In this document: piece after piece, positions 6,676-14,449 of the stretch
How positions within the stretch are numbered: the stretch's first letter is position 1
How the letters are laid out: each line of letters begins with the position of its first letter
From: an uncultured Collinsella sp.
GTDB taxonomy: Bacteria > Actinomycetota > Coriobacteriia > Coriobacteriales > Coriobacteriaceae
Assembly (NCBI GenBank): GCA_937896835.1
Contig: CALBOJ010000118.1
Location: forward strand, 1 to 14,498
DNA: 14,498 bases
Direction: 5' to 3'
Notes under the pieces: model-generated
The model's database searches: none
Told to the model about the DNA's origin: nothing
What the model saw: the letters and a program-made list of their open reading frames with translations, nothing else
Program-made: the position numbers and the translations under genes

Positions 6676-7212
6676 ATGGCAGAGAACATCACCGCCCACA
6701 TGGACAAGTCGCTCGAGTCGCTCAAGCACAACTTCTCCAAGGTTCGTACCGGCCGCGCCAACGCCAACATTCTGTCCGACATCACCGTCGATTATTACGG
6801 TGTTCCCACGCCGGTCACGCAGGTTGCCGCCGTAAAGACCCCCGAGGCCCACATGCTGCTCATCGAGCCGTGGGACAAGGCGCTCATCAACGCTATCGTC
6901 AAGGCCATCGGCGCTTCCGATCTGGGTATTACCCCCAACTCCGATGGCACCGTCGTTCGTCTGCCGTTCCCGGCTCCCACCGAGGAGCGCCGTCGCGAGC
7001 TCGTCAAGGAGTGCCGCGAGTACGCTGAGCAGGCCAAGGTGTCTATCCGTAACATCCGTCGCGACTTCAACAACAAGCTCGAGCGCGATGAGGAGCTCAC
7101 CGAGGACGATGTCCGTCGCGAGCAGGCCAAGGTCCAGAAGCACACCGATGATTATGTCGCCAAGGTCGAGGAGCTTCTGAAGGAAAAAGAAGCCGAGGTC
7201 ATGGAGATCTAA
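6676..7212 (+). CDS. frr: Ribosome recycling factor
   Basis: RRF, with EF-G, splits the post-termination ribosome so its subunits can be reused. The protein has 178 residues, slightly shorter than the usual 185 because the N-terminal helix is short. Diagnostic segments are V-R-T-G-R-A-N near residues 23-29, the hinge-domain Y-Y-G-V-P-T-P-V, the I-E-P-W-D-K-A-L and S-D-L-G-I-T-P-N-S-D-G-T sequences, E-E-R-R-R-E-L-V-K and the charged C-terminal helix ending in K-E-K-E-A-E-V-M-E-I. The start ATG lies two bases after the pyrH stop, with AGGAGG at 6663-6668, so the two are coupled. The pyrH-frr order is conserved across bacteria. Confidence 0.97.
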   Translation: MAENITAHMDKSLESLKHNFSKVRTGRANANILSDITVDYYGVPTPVTQVAAVKTPEAHMLLIEPWDKALINAIVKAIGASDLGITPNSDGTVVRLPFPAPTEERRRELVKECREYAEQAKVSIRNIRRDFNNKLERDEELTEDDVRREQAKVQKHTDDYVAKVEELLKEKEAEVMEI

Positions 7213-7213
7213 G

Positions 7214-8008
7214 GTGCAATACGACGAGCATAAACTGGTCGAGTACTTTGCCGACGCCCCTGCGGGCGTCGGTTTTTCCGACCTTGACCTCAATAACATT
7301 CCGCACCATATCTCGTGCATCATGGACGGCAACGGTCGTTGGGCCACATCGCGCGGTCTTGCACGCACCGAGGGCCACAAGGCGGGTATCGTCTCCCTTC
7401 GCGAGATTATTACTGCCTGCGTGCGTCTGGGCGTCGACGTGCTTTCGGCCTATGCGTTTTCTACCGAAAACTGGAACCGTCCGCAGCATGAGGTCAACGT
7501 CTTGATGCATCTGTTTGCCAAGACGTTCATCGACGAGCTGCCGCTTCTGAAGCGCGAAAATGTGCGCGTTGTCTTTTTGGGTGACATTTCCGCGCTGCCC
7601 AAGAAGACCCGCGACGTTTTTGAACGCGGTCTTGCCGAGTGCGCCGATCACACCGGTATGACGCTGGCGCTTGCCGTCAACTACGGCGCGCGTGCCGAGA
7701 TTACCCGCGCTGTCCGTCAAATCGCACTCGACACTGCCGCCGGTAAGATCGATCCTGCCGCAATTGATGACGACATGGTGGCTTCCCACCTCTATACCGC
7801 CGGCCTTCCCGATCCTGAGCTTGTGATTCGCACTTCTGGTGAGCTGCGCCTTTCGAACTATCTGCTGTGGCAGGTGGCTTATTCCGAATTCTACGTCACC
7901 GATACCTATTGGCCCGACTTTGATCGTTGGGGCCTTGTCGACGCCATTTTGGCCTATCAGGGCCGTGACCGTAGGTTTGGTGGACTGAGCAAGACCGAGG
8001 AGGCTTAA
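7214..8008 (+). CDS. uppS: Undecaprenyl (polyprenyl) diphosphate synthase
   Basis: This cis-prenyltransferase builds the C55-type lipid carrier for peptidoglycan and other envelope polymers from farnesyl diphosphate and isopentenyl diphosphate. It has 264 residues. The family's first motif is I-M-D-G-N-G-R-W-A with catalytic Asp38. G-H-K-A-G (54-58), A-F-S-T-E-N-W-N-R-P (81-90), R-T-S-G-E (206-210) and S-E-F-Y-V-T-D-T-Y-W-P-D-F (224-236) are all intact. The start is the GTG at 7214, one base after the frr stop, with GGAG at 7203-7206 inside frr. No other canonical start exists before the first motif. The first 36 residues are variable and are encoded partly by a terminator-like hairpin (listed separately). 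The chain length of the product cannot be read from the sequence. Confidence 0.95.
   Translation: MQYDEHKLVEYFADAPAGVGFSDLDLNNIPHHISCIMDGNGRWATSRGLARTEGHKAGIVSLREIITACVRLGVDVLSAYAFSTENWNRPQHEVNVLMHLFAKTFIDELPLLKRENVRVVFLGDISALPKKTRDVFERGLAECADHTGMTLALAVNYGARAEITRAVRQIALDTAAGKIDPAAIDDDMVASHLYTAGLPDPELVIRTSGELRLSNYLLWQVAYSEFYVTDTYWPDFDRWGLVDAILAYQGRDRRFGGLSKTEEA
7251..7277 (+). terminator. Terminator-like hairpin inside the 5' coding part of uppS
   Basis: CCGACGCCC (7251-7259) pairs perfectly with GGGCGTCGG (7264-7272) around a 4-base loop, and TTTTT (7273-7277) follows directly. This is the classic intrinsic terminator shape with a very GC-rich 9-bp stem. It starts only 37 bases into uppS and 38 bases after the frr stop, and it encodes the variable residues A-D-A-P-A-G-V-G-F. 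It could act as a partial terminator or attenuator for the genes from uppS to proS. Translating ribosomes would be expected to melt it. Confidence 0.5.
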
Positions 8009-8010
8009 TC

Positions 8011-8925
8011 GTGTCCGATCGTCCCAAGGCATCTGCTCCCAAGACGCCAGTTTCCGCGGCGCCTGCGCGCAAGGCTGCCGCTGCGGGAGCACCTGCAGCA
8101 AAGAGCGGCACCGGTTCGTGGCTGGCGGGCTTTATTACCCGTGCCGCCGCCGGTATCGTCTACGCCGTTGTCTTTATCCTGTGCCTGGTTTTGGGTATCG
8201 TGCCCACGGCCATCTTTGTTTCTGTCATGAGCGGTCTGTGCTGCTATGAGTTTTTCCGTATGACAAGGCTCGATGGCAAGATGGCTAACGAGCGCATGGG
8301 TATCGCTGCCGCCGTACTCTTTCCGCTGTCGGCGTTGGGCGATTCGATGTTGCTGAATGCCCTGCTTTTTGCCTTGATGCTCGCTGTGGGCATTTGGTAT
8401 GTCTGGTCGCCGCGTACCCGCATCTCTGATGTGGCCGTGACGCTCATGGGTCCCATCTACACTGGCTTTATGCTGTCGGCTATCGTGCTGCTGCGCGATG
8501 CCGTGCCCGGTTTTGCCGGCGCCCTGCTTTCAGTGGGCGTTTGCGCGTCCCTTTGGGTCTCCGATTCGTTTGCCTACATCGTGGGCAGCCGTATCGGCAA
8601 GCACAAGATGGTTCCCAAGATCTCTCCCAAAAAGAGCTGGGAGGGGTTTGCCGGCGGCATCTTGGGCTCGGTTTTGATTTGGCTCATCCTGTGGGCGACG
8701 CACTTCTACAAGCTCAGCCTGCCCTATGCGCTGCTGTGCGGCGTGGTCGTGTCCATTCTGGGCGTTATCGGCGACCTTATCGAGTCGCGCATCAAGCGCG
8801 GTGTGGGCGTCAAAGATTCCGGCAACCTTATCCCGGGCCACGGCGGAATGCTCGACCGTAGCGACTCGCTTATCTTTGGCTGCATCACCGCGCAGCTGTT
8901 GCTGATGATCGGAGGCGTGCTGTAA
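8011..8925 (+). CDS. cdsA: Phosphatidate cytidylyltransferase (CDP-diacylglycerol synthase)
   Basis: CdsA is an integral membrane enzyme that makes CDP-diacylglycerol from phosphatidic acid and CTP, the branch point of phospholipid synthesis. The 304-residue protein has many hydrophobic segments from residue 37 on (for example 45-75, 96-130, 142-162, 214-230, 238-256). The C-terminal signature S-R-I-K-R (259-263), K-D-S-G (268-271), P-G-H-G-G (275-279) and D-R-S-D (282-285) is present. The S in D-R-S-D is unusual, as most homologues have a hydrophobic residue or threonine there. Before it stands D-S-F-A-Y-I-V-G-S-R-I-G-K with S-P-K-K-S-W-E-G-F. The first 36 residues are Ala/Pro/Lys-rich with no family match and are probably a disordered cytoplasmic tail. 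The start is GTG at 8011, with GAGGAGG at 7997-8003. Its stop shares one base with the dxr start. Confidence 0.95.
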   Translation: MSDRPKASAPKTPVSAAPARKAAAAGAPAAKSGTGSWLAGFITRAAAGIVYAVVFILCLVLGIVPTAIFVSVMSGLCCYEFFRMTRLDGKMANERMGIAAAVLFPLSALGDSMLLNALLFALMLAVGIWYVWSPRTRISDVAVTLMGPIYTGFMLSAIVLLRDAVPGFAGALLSVGVCASLWVSDSFAYIVGSRIGKHKMVPKISPKKSWEGFAGGILGSVLIWLILWATHFYKLSLPYALLCGVVVSILGVIGDLIESRIKRGVGVKDSGNLIPGHGGMLDRSDSLIFGCITAQLLLMIGGVL

Positions 8926-10112
8926 TGTCCTTCCAGACGACGTATGGCCCCGATGGACGCCTTCGCGTTGCCATCTTGGGTTGTACGGGCTCTATCGGCA
9001 CCCAGGCGCTCGATGTGTGCCGCCAGCATGCCGATCGCCTGCAGGTGACGGCGCTGGCCGTTAACTCCAGTACCTCCGAGCTCGTTGCCGCTGCCCGCGA
9101 GTTCTCGGTTCCGGCGGTTGCCGTGGCCGATGTCGATCATGGCGATGACGCCGTGCTGCAGGAGTTGCCCGAGGGAACGAAGCTCGGCGTTGGCGCGCAG
9201 GCGGTTTGCGAGCTCGCGCATCGCGACGATGTCGACTGCGTGCTTGTCGCTATTGTGGGCGCCGCCGGTCTCGAGGCGAGCCATGCGGCCTTGACCTCGA
9301 ATAAGCGCCTTGCCCTTGCCAACAAGGAGTCCCTCGTCGTCGGTGGCGACTTGCTTATGCCGTTGGCACAACCGGGCCAGCTTATTCCGGTCGACTCTGA
9401 GCATTCCGCCATCTACCAGTGCTATCTGGGGGAGAACCCGCGCGAGGCCCACTGCATTTGGCTCACCTGCTCGGGCGGTCCGTTCTTTGGCCGCACGCGC
9501 GACGAGCTCGATCGCGTGACGCGTGCCGATGCCCTCGCGCATCCCACGTGGGCCATGGGTGCCAAGATCACCATTGACTCCGCCACCCTCATGAACAAGG
9601 GCCTGGAGCGCATTGAGGCCATGCATCTGTTTAACTGCGACCTCGATTTCATTAACGTGGTCGTGCAGCGTCAGTCCAAGATTCACTCTATGGTCGAGTT
9701 CGCCGACGGCTCCGTGATGGCGCATCTCGGCGCATCCGACATGCGTATTCCCATCCAGTTTGCCTTCTCGTATCCCGAGCGTTGGGATACGCCGGCTCCG
9801 CGTATCGATTTCCGCGAGCTAGGGCAGCTTACCTTTGACGCGGCCGATATGGATACCTTCCGCTGCCTTGCGCTGGCCGAGCGTGCCGGCAAGACGGGCG
9901 GCACCATGCCGTGCGTGCTCAATGCCGCCAACGAGGTCGCCGTCGATGCCTTCCTGCATGATGGCTGCAGCTTTACCGATATCGACCGCATTGTGGAATC
10001 CTGCATGGATGCTCACGATGCGCAGACGGTCGATTCGTTTGAACAGCTTCGCGACATCGATGCGTGGGCGCGTGAAAAGGCCGCGCAGGTGCTTGCCGCA
10101 ACCCGTTCTTAA
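8925..10112 (+). CDS. dxr: 1-deoxy-D-xylulose 5-phosphate reductoisomerase
   Basis: DXR (IspC) carries out the committed step of the MEP isoprenoid pathway, turning DXP into 2-C-methyl-D-erythritol 4-phosphate with NADPH and a divalent metal. At 395 residues it is full length. The NADPH-binding G-C-T-G-S-I-G is at 19-25 and N-K-E-S-L at 133-137. The metal ligands are Asp157 and Glu159 in V-D-S-E-H, and Glu228 in M-N-K-G-L-E, equivalent to E. coli Asp150, Glu152 and Glu231. The phosphate-loop-like S-G-G-P-F-F-G-R at 183-190 and the H-P-T-W-M-like segment at 206-211 are also present. The ATG overlaps the cdsA stop by one base (TAATG), with GGAGG at 8911-8915. The pathway product feeds IspG two genes downstream and finally the substrate of UppS. 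Confidence 0.97.
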   Translation: MSFQTTYGPDGRLRVAILGCTGSIGTQALDVCRQHADRLQVTALAVNSSTSELVAAAREFSVPAVAVADVDHGDDAVLQELPEGTKLGVGAQAVCELAHRDDVDCVLVAIVGAAGLEASHAALTSNKRLALANKESLVVGGDLLMPLAQPGQLIPVDSEHSAIYQCYLGENPREAHCIWLTCSGGPFFGRTRDELDRVTRADALAHPTWAMGAKITIDSATLMNKGLERIEAMHLFNCDLDFINVVVQRQSKIHSMVEFADGSVMAHLGASDMRIPIQFAFSYPERWDTPAPRIDFRELGQLTFDAADMDTFRCLALAERAGKTGGTMPCVLNAANEVAVDAFLHDGCSFTDIDRIVESCMDAHDAQTVDSFEQLRDIDAWAREKAAQVLAATRS

Positions 10113-10137
10113 CCCATAAGGATTGCTTTTTCGTTTT

Positions 10138-11499
10138 ATGGATACTGTTCTGAGCGTTCTCTCATCGGTCTTTTGGGGCCTGCTGATGCTTTCCGTCCTC
10201 GTGTTTTTGCACGAGGGCGGCCACTTTTTGGCGGCGCGTGCCTGCGGTGTCCGCGTGACTGAGTTCTTTTTGGGCCTGCCGTGCCGCTTTGATATCCATC
10301 ACACGTCGCGTCGCATCGGCACTAAGTTTGGCGTGACGCCGCTGCTGCTGGGTGGCTATGCCGCCATCTGCGGCATGGATCCGACCGATGTCTCGTGTGC
10401 CGATCGCGTGCTCGCGGCCATCTATCGCCACGGCCGGGTGACGGTGGCCGATCTTGCCGTCGAGCTCGAGCTGTCCGAGGAGGATGTGCTCGAGGCCTGT
10501 GCTTTGCTGTTGGGCTGGGGCTCTATCGCTCCCTGGTATGAAGAAGGGGAAAAGCCTTCGCCCAGCTACTATCCCACCAAGTACCAGACTCTGCCGCGTG
10601 ACGCGGCGGGTTATACCACCTTTGACGGCCGTCGGTTCGATCGCGGGCATGCGACTGCCGAGGGCGATGTATGGGAACTGCCGTGCGACGAGGCCGAATT
10701 CCTTGCGCGCGAGCGCTCGCACACCTATTTGGGCCAGGGCTTTGTCAAGCGTGCCTTTATGCTGCTTGCGGGCATTATCGTCAATATCCTGACGGGTTTT
10801 TTGCTCCTTATGAGCATCTATTCCATCGCAGGTGTCACCGTGCCGGTGGATACCAATGTGATTGGCCAGGTTGACGAAGGCTCGATTGCCGCCTCGGCGG
10901 GAATCGAGGGCGGCGACGCGATTCTTTCGGTCGACGGAGTATCGTGCTCTACCTGGATGGACGTTTACGATGCCATCGGCAAGGCTGCCGGTAAGGACGA
11001 TATCGCCATTGAGTACGAGCGTGACGGCAAGCAGCATTCGACCACGGTTGCGCTCAAAGAGGACGATCGCCTAGGTGTGTATGCCTCTACGCAGGTGGTC
11101 CGTTTAGACCCCATCACGTCGGCTCGCCTGTCGTTCTCCTATGTTGTGCAGACAGCGGAGGGCGTGATGCGCCTGCTCCAGCCGCAGCATACGATGGAGA
11201 TTCTCGATCAGTCCTCTTCGATCGTGGGTATTAGCGTTATGTCCTCACAGGCTGCTGCTGCCGGCCCTGCCACGTTCCTTTCGTTTGCCGCCCTCATTTC
11301 ATTCTCGCTTGGCTTTATGAACCTGCTGCCCATCCCGCCACTCGATGGCGGCAAGCTAGTCATCGAGATCATTCAGAAGATTGCGGGCCGCGAGCTTCCG
11401 CTCAAGGTCCAGACGATTGTGAGCTATGTGGGCATCGCGCTCTTTGCGCTGCTGTTTGTCTATATGCTTCGTTCCGACATCCTTCGATTTATTTTGTAG
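10138..11499 (+). CDS. rseP: RseP/RasP-type site-2 intramembrane metalloprotease with extra winged-helix-like insertion
   Basis: The protein has 453 residues. The zinc site is H-E-G-G-H at residues 25-29 in the first membrane segment, completed by Asp403 in N-L-L-P-I-P-P-L-D-G-G (395-405). Further membrane segments lie near 204-232, 380-408 and 424-446. A PDZ domain on the outer face spans about 236-308 (G-Q-V-D-E-G-S-I-A to V-A-L-K). The family cleaves membrane-anchored anti-sigma factors and cleared signal peptides. Between G-G-Y (72-74) and the conserved F-V-K-R-A-F-M-L-L-A-G (202-212) lies an unusually long cytoplasmic loop of about 125 residues. Residues 86-135 of this loop look like a winged helix-turn-helix. 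The usual A-G-P before membrane segment 2 reads A-G-I. The start is uncertain: the ATG at 10138 lacks a well-spaced Shine-Dalgarno (AAGGA at 10118-10122 is 15 bases away), and a TTG at 10123 is too close to it. Confidence 0.92.
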   Translation: MDTVLSVLSSVFWGLLMLSVLVFLHEGGHFLAARACGVRVTEFFLGLPCRFDIHHTSRRIGTKFGVTPLLLGGYAAICGMDPTDVSCADRVLAAIYRHGRVTVADLAVELELSEEDVLEACALLLGWGSIAPWYEEGEKPSPSYYPTKYQTLPRDAAGYTTFDGRRFDRGHATAEGDVWELPCDEAEFLARERSHTYLGQGFVKRAFMLLAGIIVNILTGFLLLMSIYSIAGVTVPVDTNVIGQVDEGSIAASAGIEGGDAILSVDGVSCSTWMDVYDAIGKAAGKDDIAIEYERDGKQHSTTVALKEDDRLGVYASTQVVRLDPITSARLSFSYVVQTAEGVMRLLQPQHTMEILDQSSSIVGISVMSSQAAAAGPATFLSFAALISFSLGFMNLLPIPPLDGGKLVIEIIQKIAGRELPLKVQTIVSYVGIALFALLFVYMLRSDILRFIL

Positions 11500-11512
11500 G
11501 GGAGTGTTTGGA

Positions 11513-12595
11513 TTGTCTTTATCCCATCCTTTGCCTCGCGAGCTGACGCGCCCCGTGCATGTGGGCGGCGTGCAGATCGGTGGCGGCGCGCCGGTGGTGG
11601 TCCAATCTATGACCTGCACCGATACCGCTGATGCCCAGGCAACGCTTGCGCAAGTGTGCGCGTTGGCGCAGGCTGGCTGCGATATCGTGCGCGTGAGCGT
11701 GCCCTCCGAGGCCGCGCTTGAGGGCTTCCGCACCATCTGTGCCGAGTCTCCGGTGCCCATTGTCGCCGATATCCACTTTAACCATAAGCTCGCCATTGGT
11801 GCCGTTGAGGCCGGTGCCGCCAAGCTGCGCATCAATCCCGGCAATATCGGCGATTGGGCCAAGGTTGACGCGGTGATCGATGCTGCGGGTGCCGCGGGCT
11901 GTGCGATTCGCATTGGCGTGAACGCGGGCTCGCTTGAGCAAGATATTGCCGAGCGCGACGACCTCACGCAGCCCGAAAAGCTCGTGATGTCGAGCGAGCG
12001 CTTCGTCAAGCACTTTGAGGATCGCGGCTTTACGAACATTGTGCTTTCGGCCAAGGCCCATAGCGTGCAAACGACGCTCGATACCTATCGAGCCCTGTCA
12101 CGTGAGATTCCCCACGTTCCGCTTCACCTGGGCGTGACGGAGGCGGGGACCAAGCTTCAGGGCACCATCAAGAGCTCTGTAGGCTTGGGTATCTTGCTTT
12201 CCGAAGGCATCGGCGACACCATGCGTGTGTCGCTCACGGCCGATCCGGTTGAGGAGCCGCCGGTCGCCTGGGGAATTCTACAGTCGCTGGGCCTGCGTCG
12301 CCGTGGTCCCGAGATTGTCTCGTGCCCCACGTGCGCCCGCTGCCAGGTTAACCTCATTCCCATCGCCGAGGAGGTCACCGAGCGGCTTAAGAACTATTCC
12401 GCGCCGCTTTCGATTGCCGTCATGGGATGTGCCGTTAATGGCCCCGGCGAGGCTTCTGATGCCGACCTGGGCGTTGCTTGCGGACGTGGTCAGGCCTTGC
12501 TCTTTTCGCATGGCCAGATCATTGGTAAAGTAGCTGAGGACCAAATTGTCGACGCGCTTATGGCAGAGGTCGACAAGCTTATTGAGGAGAAATAA
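11513..12595 (+). CDS. ispG: 4-hydroxy-3-methylbut-2-enyl diphosphate synthase (flavodoxin/ferredoxin)
   Basis: IspG (GcpE) is the iron-sulfur enzyme that converts MEcPP to HMBPP, the penultimate MEP-pathway step. The protein has 360 residues from the TTG at 11513, preceded by GGGGAG at 11499-11504. A GTG at 11504 is in frame but overlaps that ribosome binding site. The N-terminal TIM barrel includes V-V-V-Q-S-M-T, A-D-I-H-F-N and L-R-I-N-P-G-N-I-G. The [4Fe-4S] ligands are Cys271 and Cys274 (S-C-P-T-C) and Cys306 (M-G-C-A-V-N-G-P-G-E), with Glu313. They sit one residue from E. coli Cys270, Cys273, Cys305 and Glu312, which also supports the chosen start. The compact two-domain form, without the plant-type insertion, is the usual bacterial one. 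It follows rseP after 13 bases, and proS starts at the base after its stop. Confidence 0.96.
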   Translation: MSLSHPLPRELTRPVHVGGVQIGGGAPVVVQSMTCTDTADAQATLAQVCALAQAGCDIVRVSVPSEAALEGFRTICAESPVPIVADIHFNHKLAIGAVEAGAAKLRINPGNIGDWAKVDAVIDAAGAAGCAIRIGVNAGSLEQDIAERDDLTQPEKLVMSSERFVKHFEDRGFTNIVLSAKAHSVQTTLDTYRALSREIPHVPLHLGVTEAGTKLQGTIKSSVGLGILLSEGIGDTMRVSLTADPVEEPPVAWGILQSLGLRRRGPEIVSCPTCARCQVNLIPIAEEVTERLKNYSAPLSIAVMGCAVNGPGEASDADLGVACGRGQALLFSHGQIIGKVAEDQIVDALMAEVDKLIEEK

Positions 12596-14317
12596 ATGAC
12601 CCGAGCAATGTATATGTCTAAGCTCTATGCGCCGACGCTTAAAGAGGATCCGGCGGACGCTGAGCTCGCCAGCCACCGCCTGCTGCTCCGTGCCGGCATG
12701 ATCCGCAAGGAGGCCGCCGGTCTGTATTCCTACCTGCCGCTCGCATGGCGCTCGATTCGCAAGATTGAGAACATCGTGCGCGACGAGATGGACGCCGCCG
12801 GCGCCCAGGAGCTTATGATGCCCATTATGGTCGACGCCGAGTTGTGGCGTGAGTCCGGCCGTATCGATGCCTATGGCAAGGAGCTTGTGCGCTTTGACGA
12901 CCGTCATGGTCGCGAGTTCGTGCTGGGCCCCACGCACGAGGAGACCGTCACGGCCCTGGTGCGCAACGAGCTGCGCTCCTATAAGCAGCTGCCAGTGAAC
13001 CTCTATCACATCCAGGATAAGTTCCGCGACGAGTTCCGTCCCCGTTTTGGCCTGATGCGCGGTCGCGAGTTCATCATGAAGGATGCCTACAGCTTCTCCG
13101 CCACGCAGGAGAGCTTGCAGGAGGAGTATGACAAGATGAAGCAGGCCTACGCTAACATTTGCGAGCGCTGCTACATCAAGGCCTTGCCCGTCGTTGCCGA
13201 CTCCGGCGAGATCGGTGGCGATACCTCCGTCGAGTACATGGCTTTGGCCGACGCCGGCGAGGCTTCTCTCGTCTATTGCGATGACTGCGGTTTTGCCGCC
13301 GATGATGAGGCTGCAAGCACCAAGGTCATCGTGACTGAGGGTCCCGGTGACGGTACGCTTACCAAGGTCGAGACTCCGGGCATGGGCACCATTGAGGCCG
13401 TTGCTAAGTTCTTTGGGTTCCCCGAGAACGGCACGCGCAAGTCCCTGGCGCTCATCGATGCCGAGGGCAAGCCCGTCGTGGCCATCGTCCCGGGCGATCA
13501 TGAGCTCAACGACTGCAAGGCCGAGCATGTCTTTGGCAAGGGTTATCGCATGATGACGGACGAGGAGCTTCAGACCTACGGTCTGCACAAGGGCTTTATC
13601 GGACCGGTTAACTTGCCCGAGGGCATCCGTCTGGTGTGCGACGAGAGCCTGCGCGAGTCCAAGCAGTGGGCCTGCGGTGCCAACGAGGTCGATTATCACT
13701 TTACCGGTGCCTGCCCCGAGCGCGACTTTACCGTCGATGAGTGGGCAGATCTGGTCACCGTCGTTGCCGGCGATCCCTGCCCGCACTGCGGCAAGCCGCT
13801 CTCTGCTGCTCGCGGCATCGAGGTCTCGCAGGTCTTCCAGCTGGGTACCAAGTATTCCGAGGCCATGGGCGCCACCTTTATGGACGAGGACGGGAAGGAG
13901 AAGCCGCTTATCATGGGTTGCTACGGCGTGGGCGTGTCCCGCTCGCTTGCTGCCGTCGTGGAGCAGCACAACGACGAGCACGGTATCGTCTGGCCGGTTT
14001 CCGTTGCCCCGTACGAGGTCGCTGTGATTCCGCTCGATCCCAAGAAGGAGGAGTGCGCAACCGTCTGCGACCAAATCGTCGAGGGCTTGTGCGCCGAGGG
14101 TATCGAGGTCGTCGTCGACGACCGTGACGAGCGTCCCGGCTTTAAGTTTGCCGATAACGACCTTATGGGATTCCCGTATCAGGTGGTGCTTGGCAAGCGT
14201 GGCCTTAAGAATGGCACCGTTGAGCTCAAGGACCGTGCCACGGGCGAGCGCGAGGACGTGGCGATTGACGAGGTCGTCGCCAAGGTTGCCGAGCTTGTTA
14301 AGGCGGCCCGCCGTTAA
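12596..14317 (+). CDS. proS: Prolyl-tRNA synthetase, bacterial type with editing domain
   Basis: ProRS charges tRNA-Pro with proline. The 573 residues are typical of the bacterial form. Class II features are visible: L-Y-S-Y-L-P-L-A-W-R near 43-52 and the motif 1 region to about residue 80, motif 2 at R-D-E-F-R-P-R-F-G-L-M-R-G-R-E-F (144-159), and motif 3 at G-V-G-V-S-R (444-449). Between motifs 2 and 3 lies the INS editing domain (about 225-405) that clears mischarged Ala-tRNA-Pro, containing G-D-H-E-L-N. It is flanked by C-D-D-C (228-231) and C-P-H-C (395-398), which may be structural metal-type pairs. The C-terminal anticodon-binding domain starts near 470 (A-P-Y-E-V-A-V-I-P-L). GAGGAG at 12584-12589 is six bases before the ATG. 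It is the last gene of the unit and is followed by a strong terminator. Confidence 0.98.
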   Translation: MTRAMYMSKLYAPTLKEDPADAELASHRLLLRAGMIRKEAAGLYSYLPLAWRSIRKIENIVRDEMDAAGAQELMMPIMVDAELWRESGRIDAYGKELVRFDDRHGREFVLGPTHEETVTALVRNELRSYKQLPVNLYHIQDKFRDEFRPRFGLMRGREFIMKDAYSFSATQESLQEEYDKMKQAYANICERCYIKALPVVADSGEIGGDTSVEYMALADAGEASLVYCDDCGFAADDEAASTKVIVTEGPGDGTLTKVETPGMGTIEAVAKFFGFPENGTRKSLALIDAEGKPVVAIVPGDHELNDCKAEHVFGKGYRMMTDEELQTYGLHKGFIGPVNLPEGIRLVCDESLRESKQWACGANEVDYHFTGACPERDFTVDEWADLVTVVAGDPCPHCGKPLSAARGIEVSQVFQLGTKYSEAMGATFMDEDGKEKPLIMGCYGVGVSRSLAAVVEQHNDEHGIVWPVSVAPYEVAVIPLDPKKEECATVCDQIVEGLCAEGIEVVVDDRDERPGFKFADNDLMGFPYQVVLGKRGLKNGTVELKDRATGEREDVAIDEVVAKVAELVKAARR

Positions 14318-14348
14318 TCGACGTTTCTGCTATTAGATGTAATTGCGG

Positions 14349-14398
14349 GACTGCTCCGTATCTCTCTTAGGAAGAGATGCGGAGCAGTCTATTTTGTT
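14349..14398 (+). terminator. Intrinsic terminator after proS
   Basis: GACTGCTCCG (14349-14358) pairs with CGGAGCAGTC (14380-14389). A T-G wobble and ATCTCT/AGAGAT extend it to a 17-bp stem with a 7-base loop. The 3' side runs into TATTTTGTT. This ends the pyrH-proS unit. Confidence 0.88.
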
Positions 14399-14449
14399 GC
14401 GTGAATAAACTCGATGGGTAAAGGAAAACCCCACAGCCCATATTGAACT

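Noticed and set aside
10779..10802. CGTCA/TGACG hairpin followed by GG and six T inside rseP
   Set aside because: The stem has only 5 bp and the T run encodes the Phe-rich start of a membrane segment. Much weaker than the uppS hairpin.
12278..14074. A 598-codon open frame on the minus strand across ispG and proS
   Set aside because: Same cause: it lies opposite two certain genes with rare use of codons that would be antisense stops. No ribosome binding site or recognisable domain was seen.
14399..14443. A small gene or riboswitch between the two terminal hairpins
   Set aside because: The 45 bases hold only ATGGG/CCCAT short pairings and no start with a ribosome binding site. There is too little to support a call.
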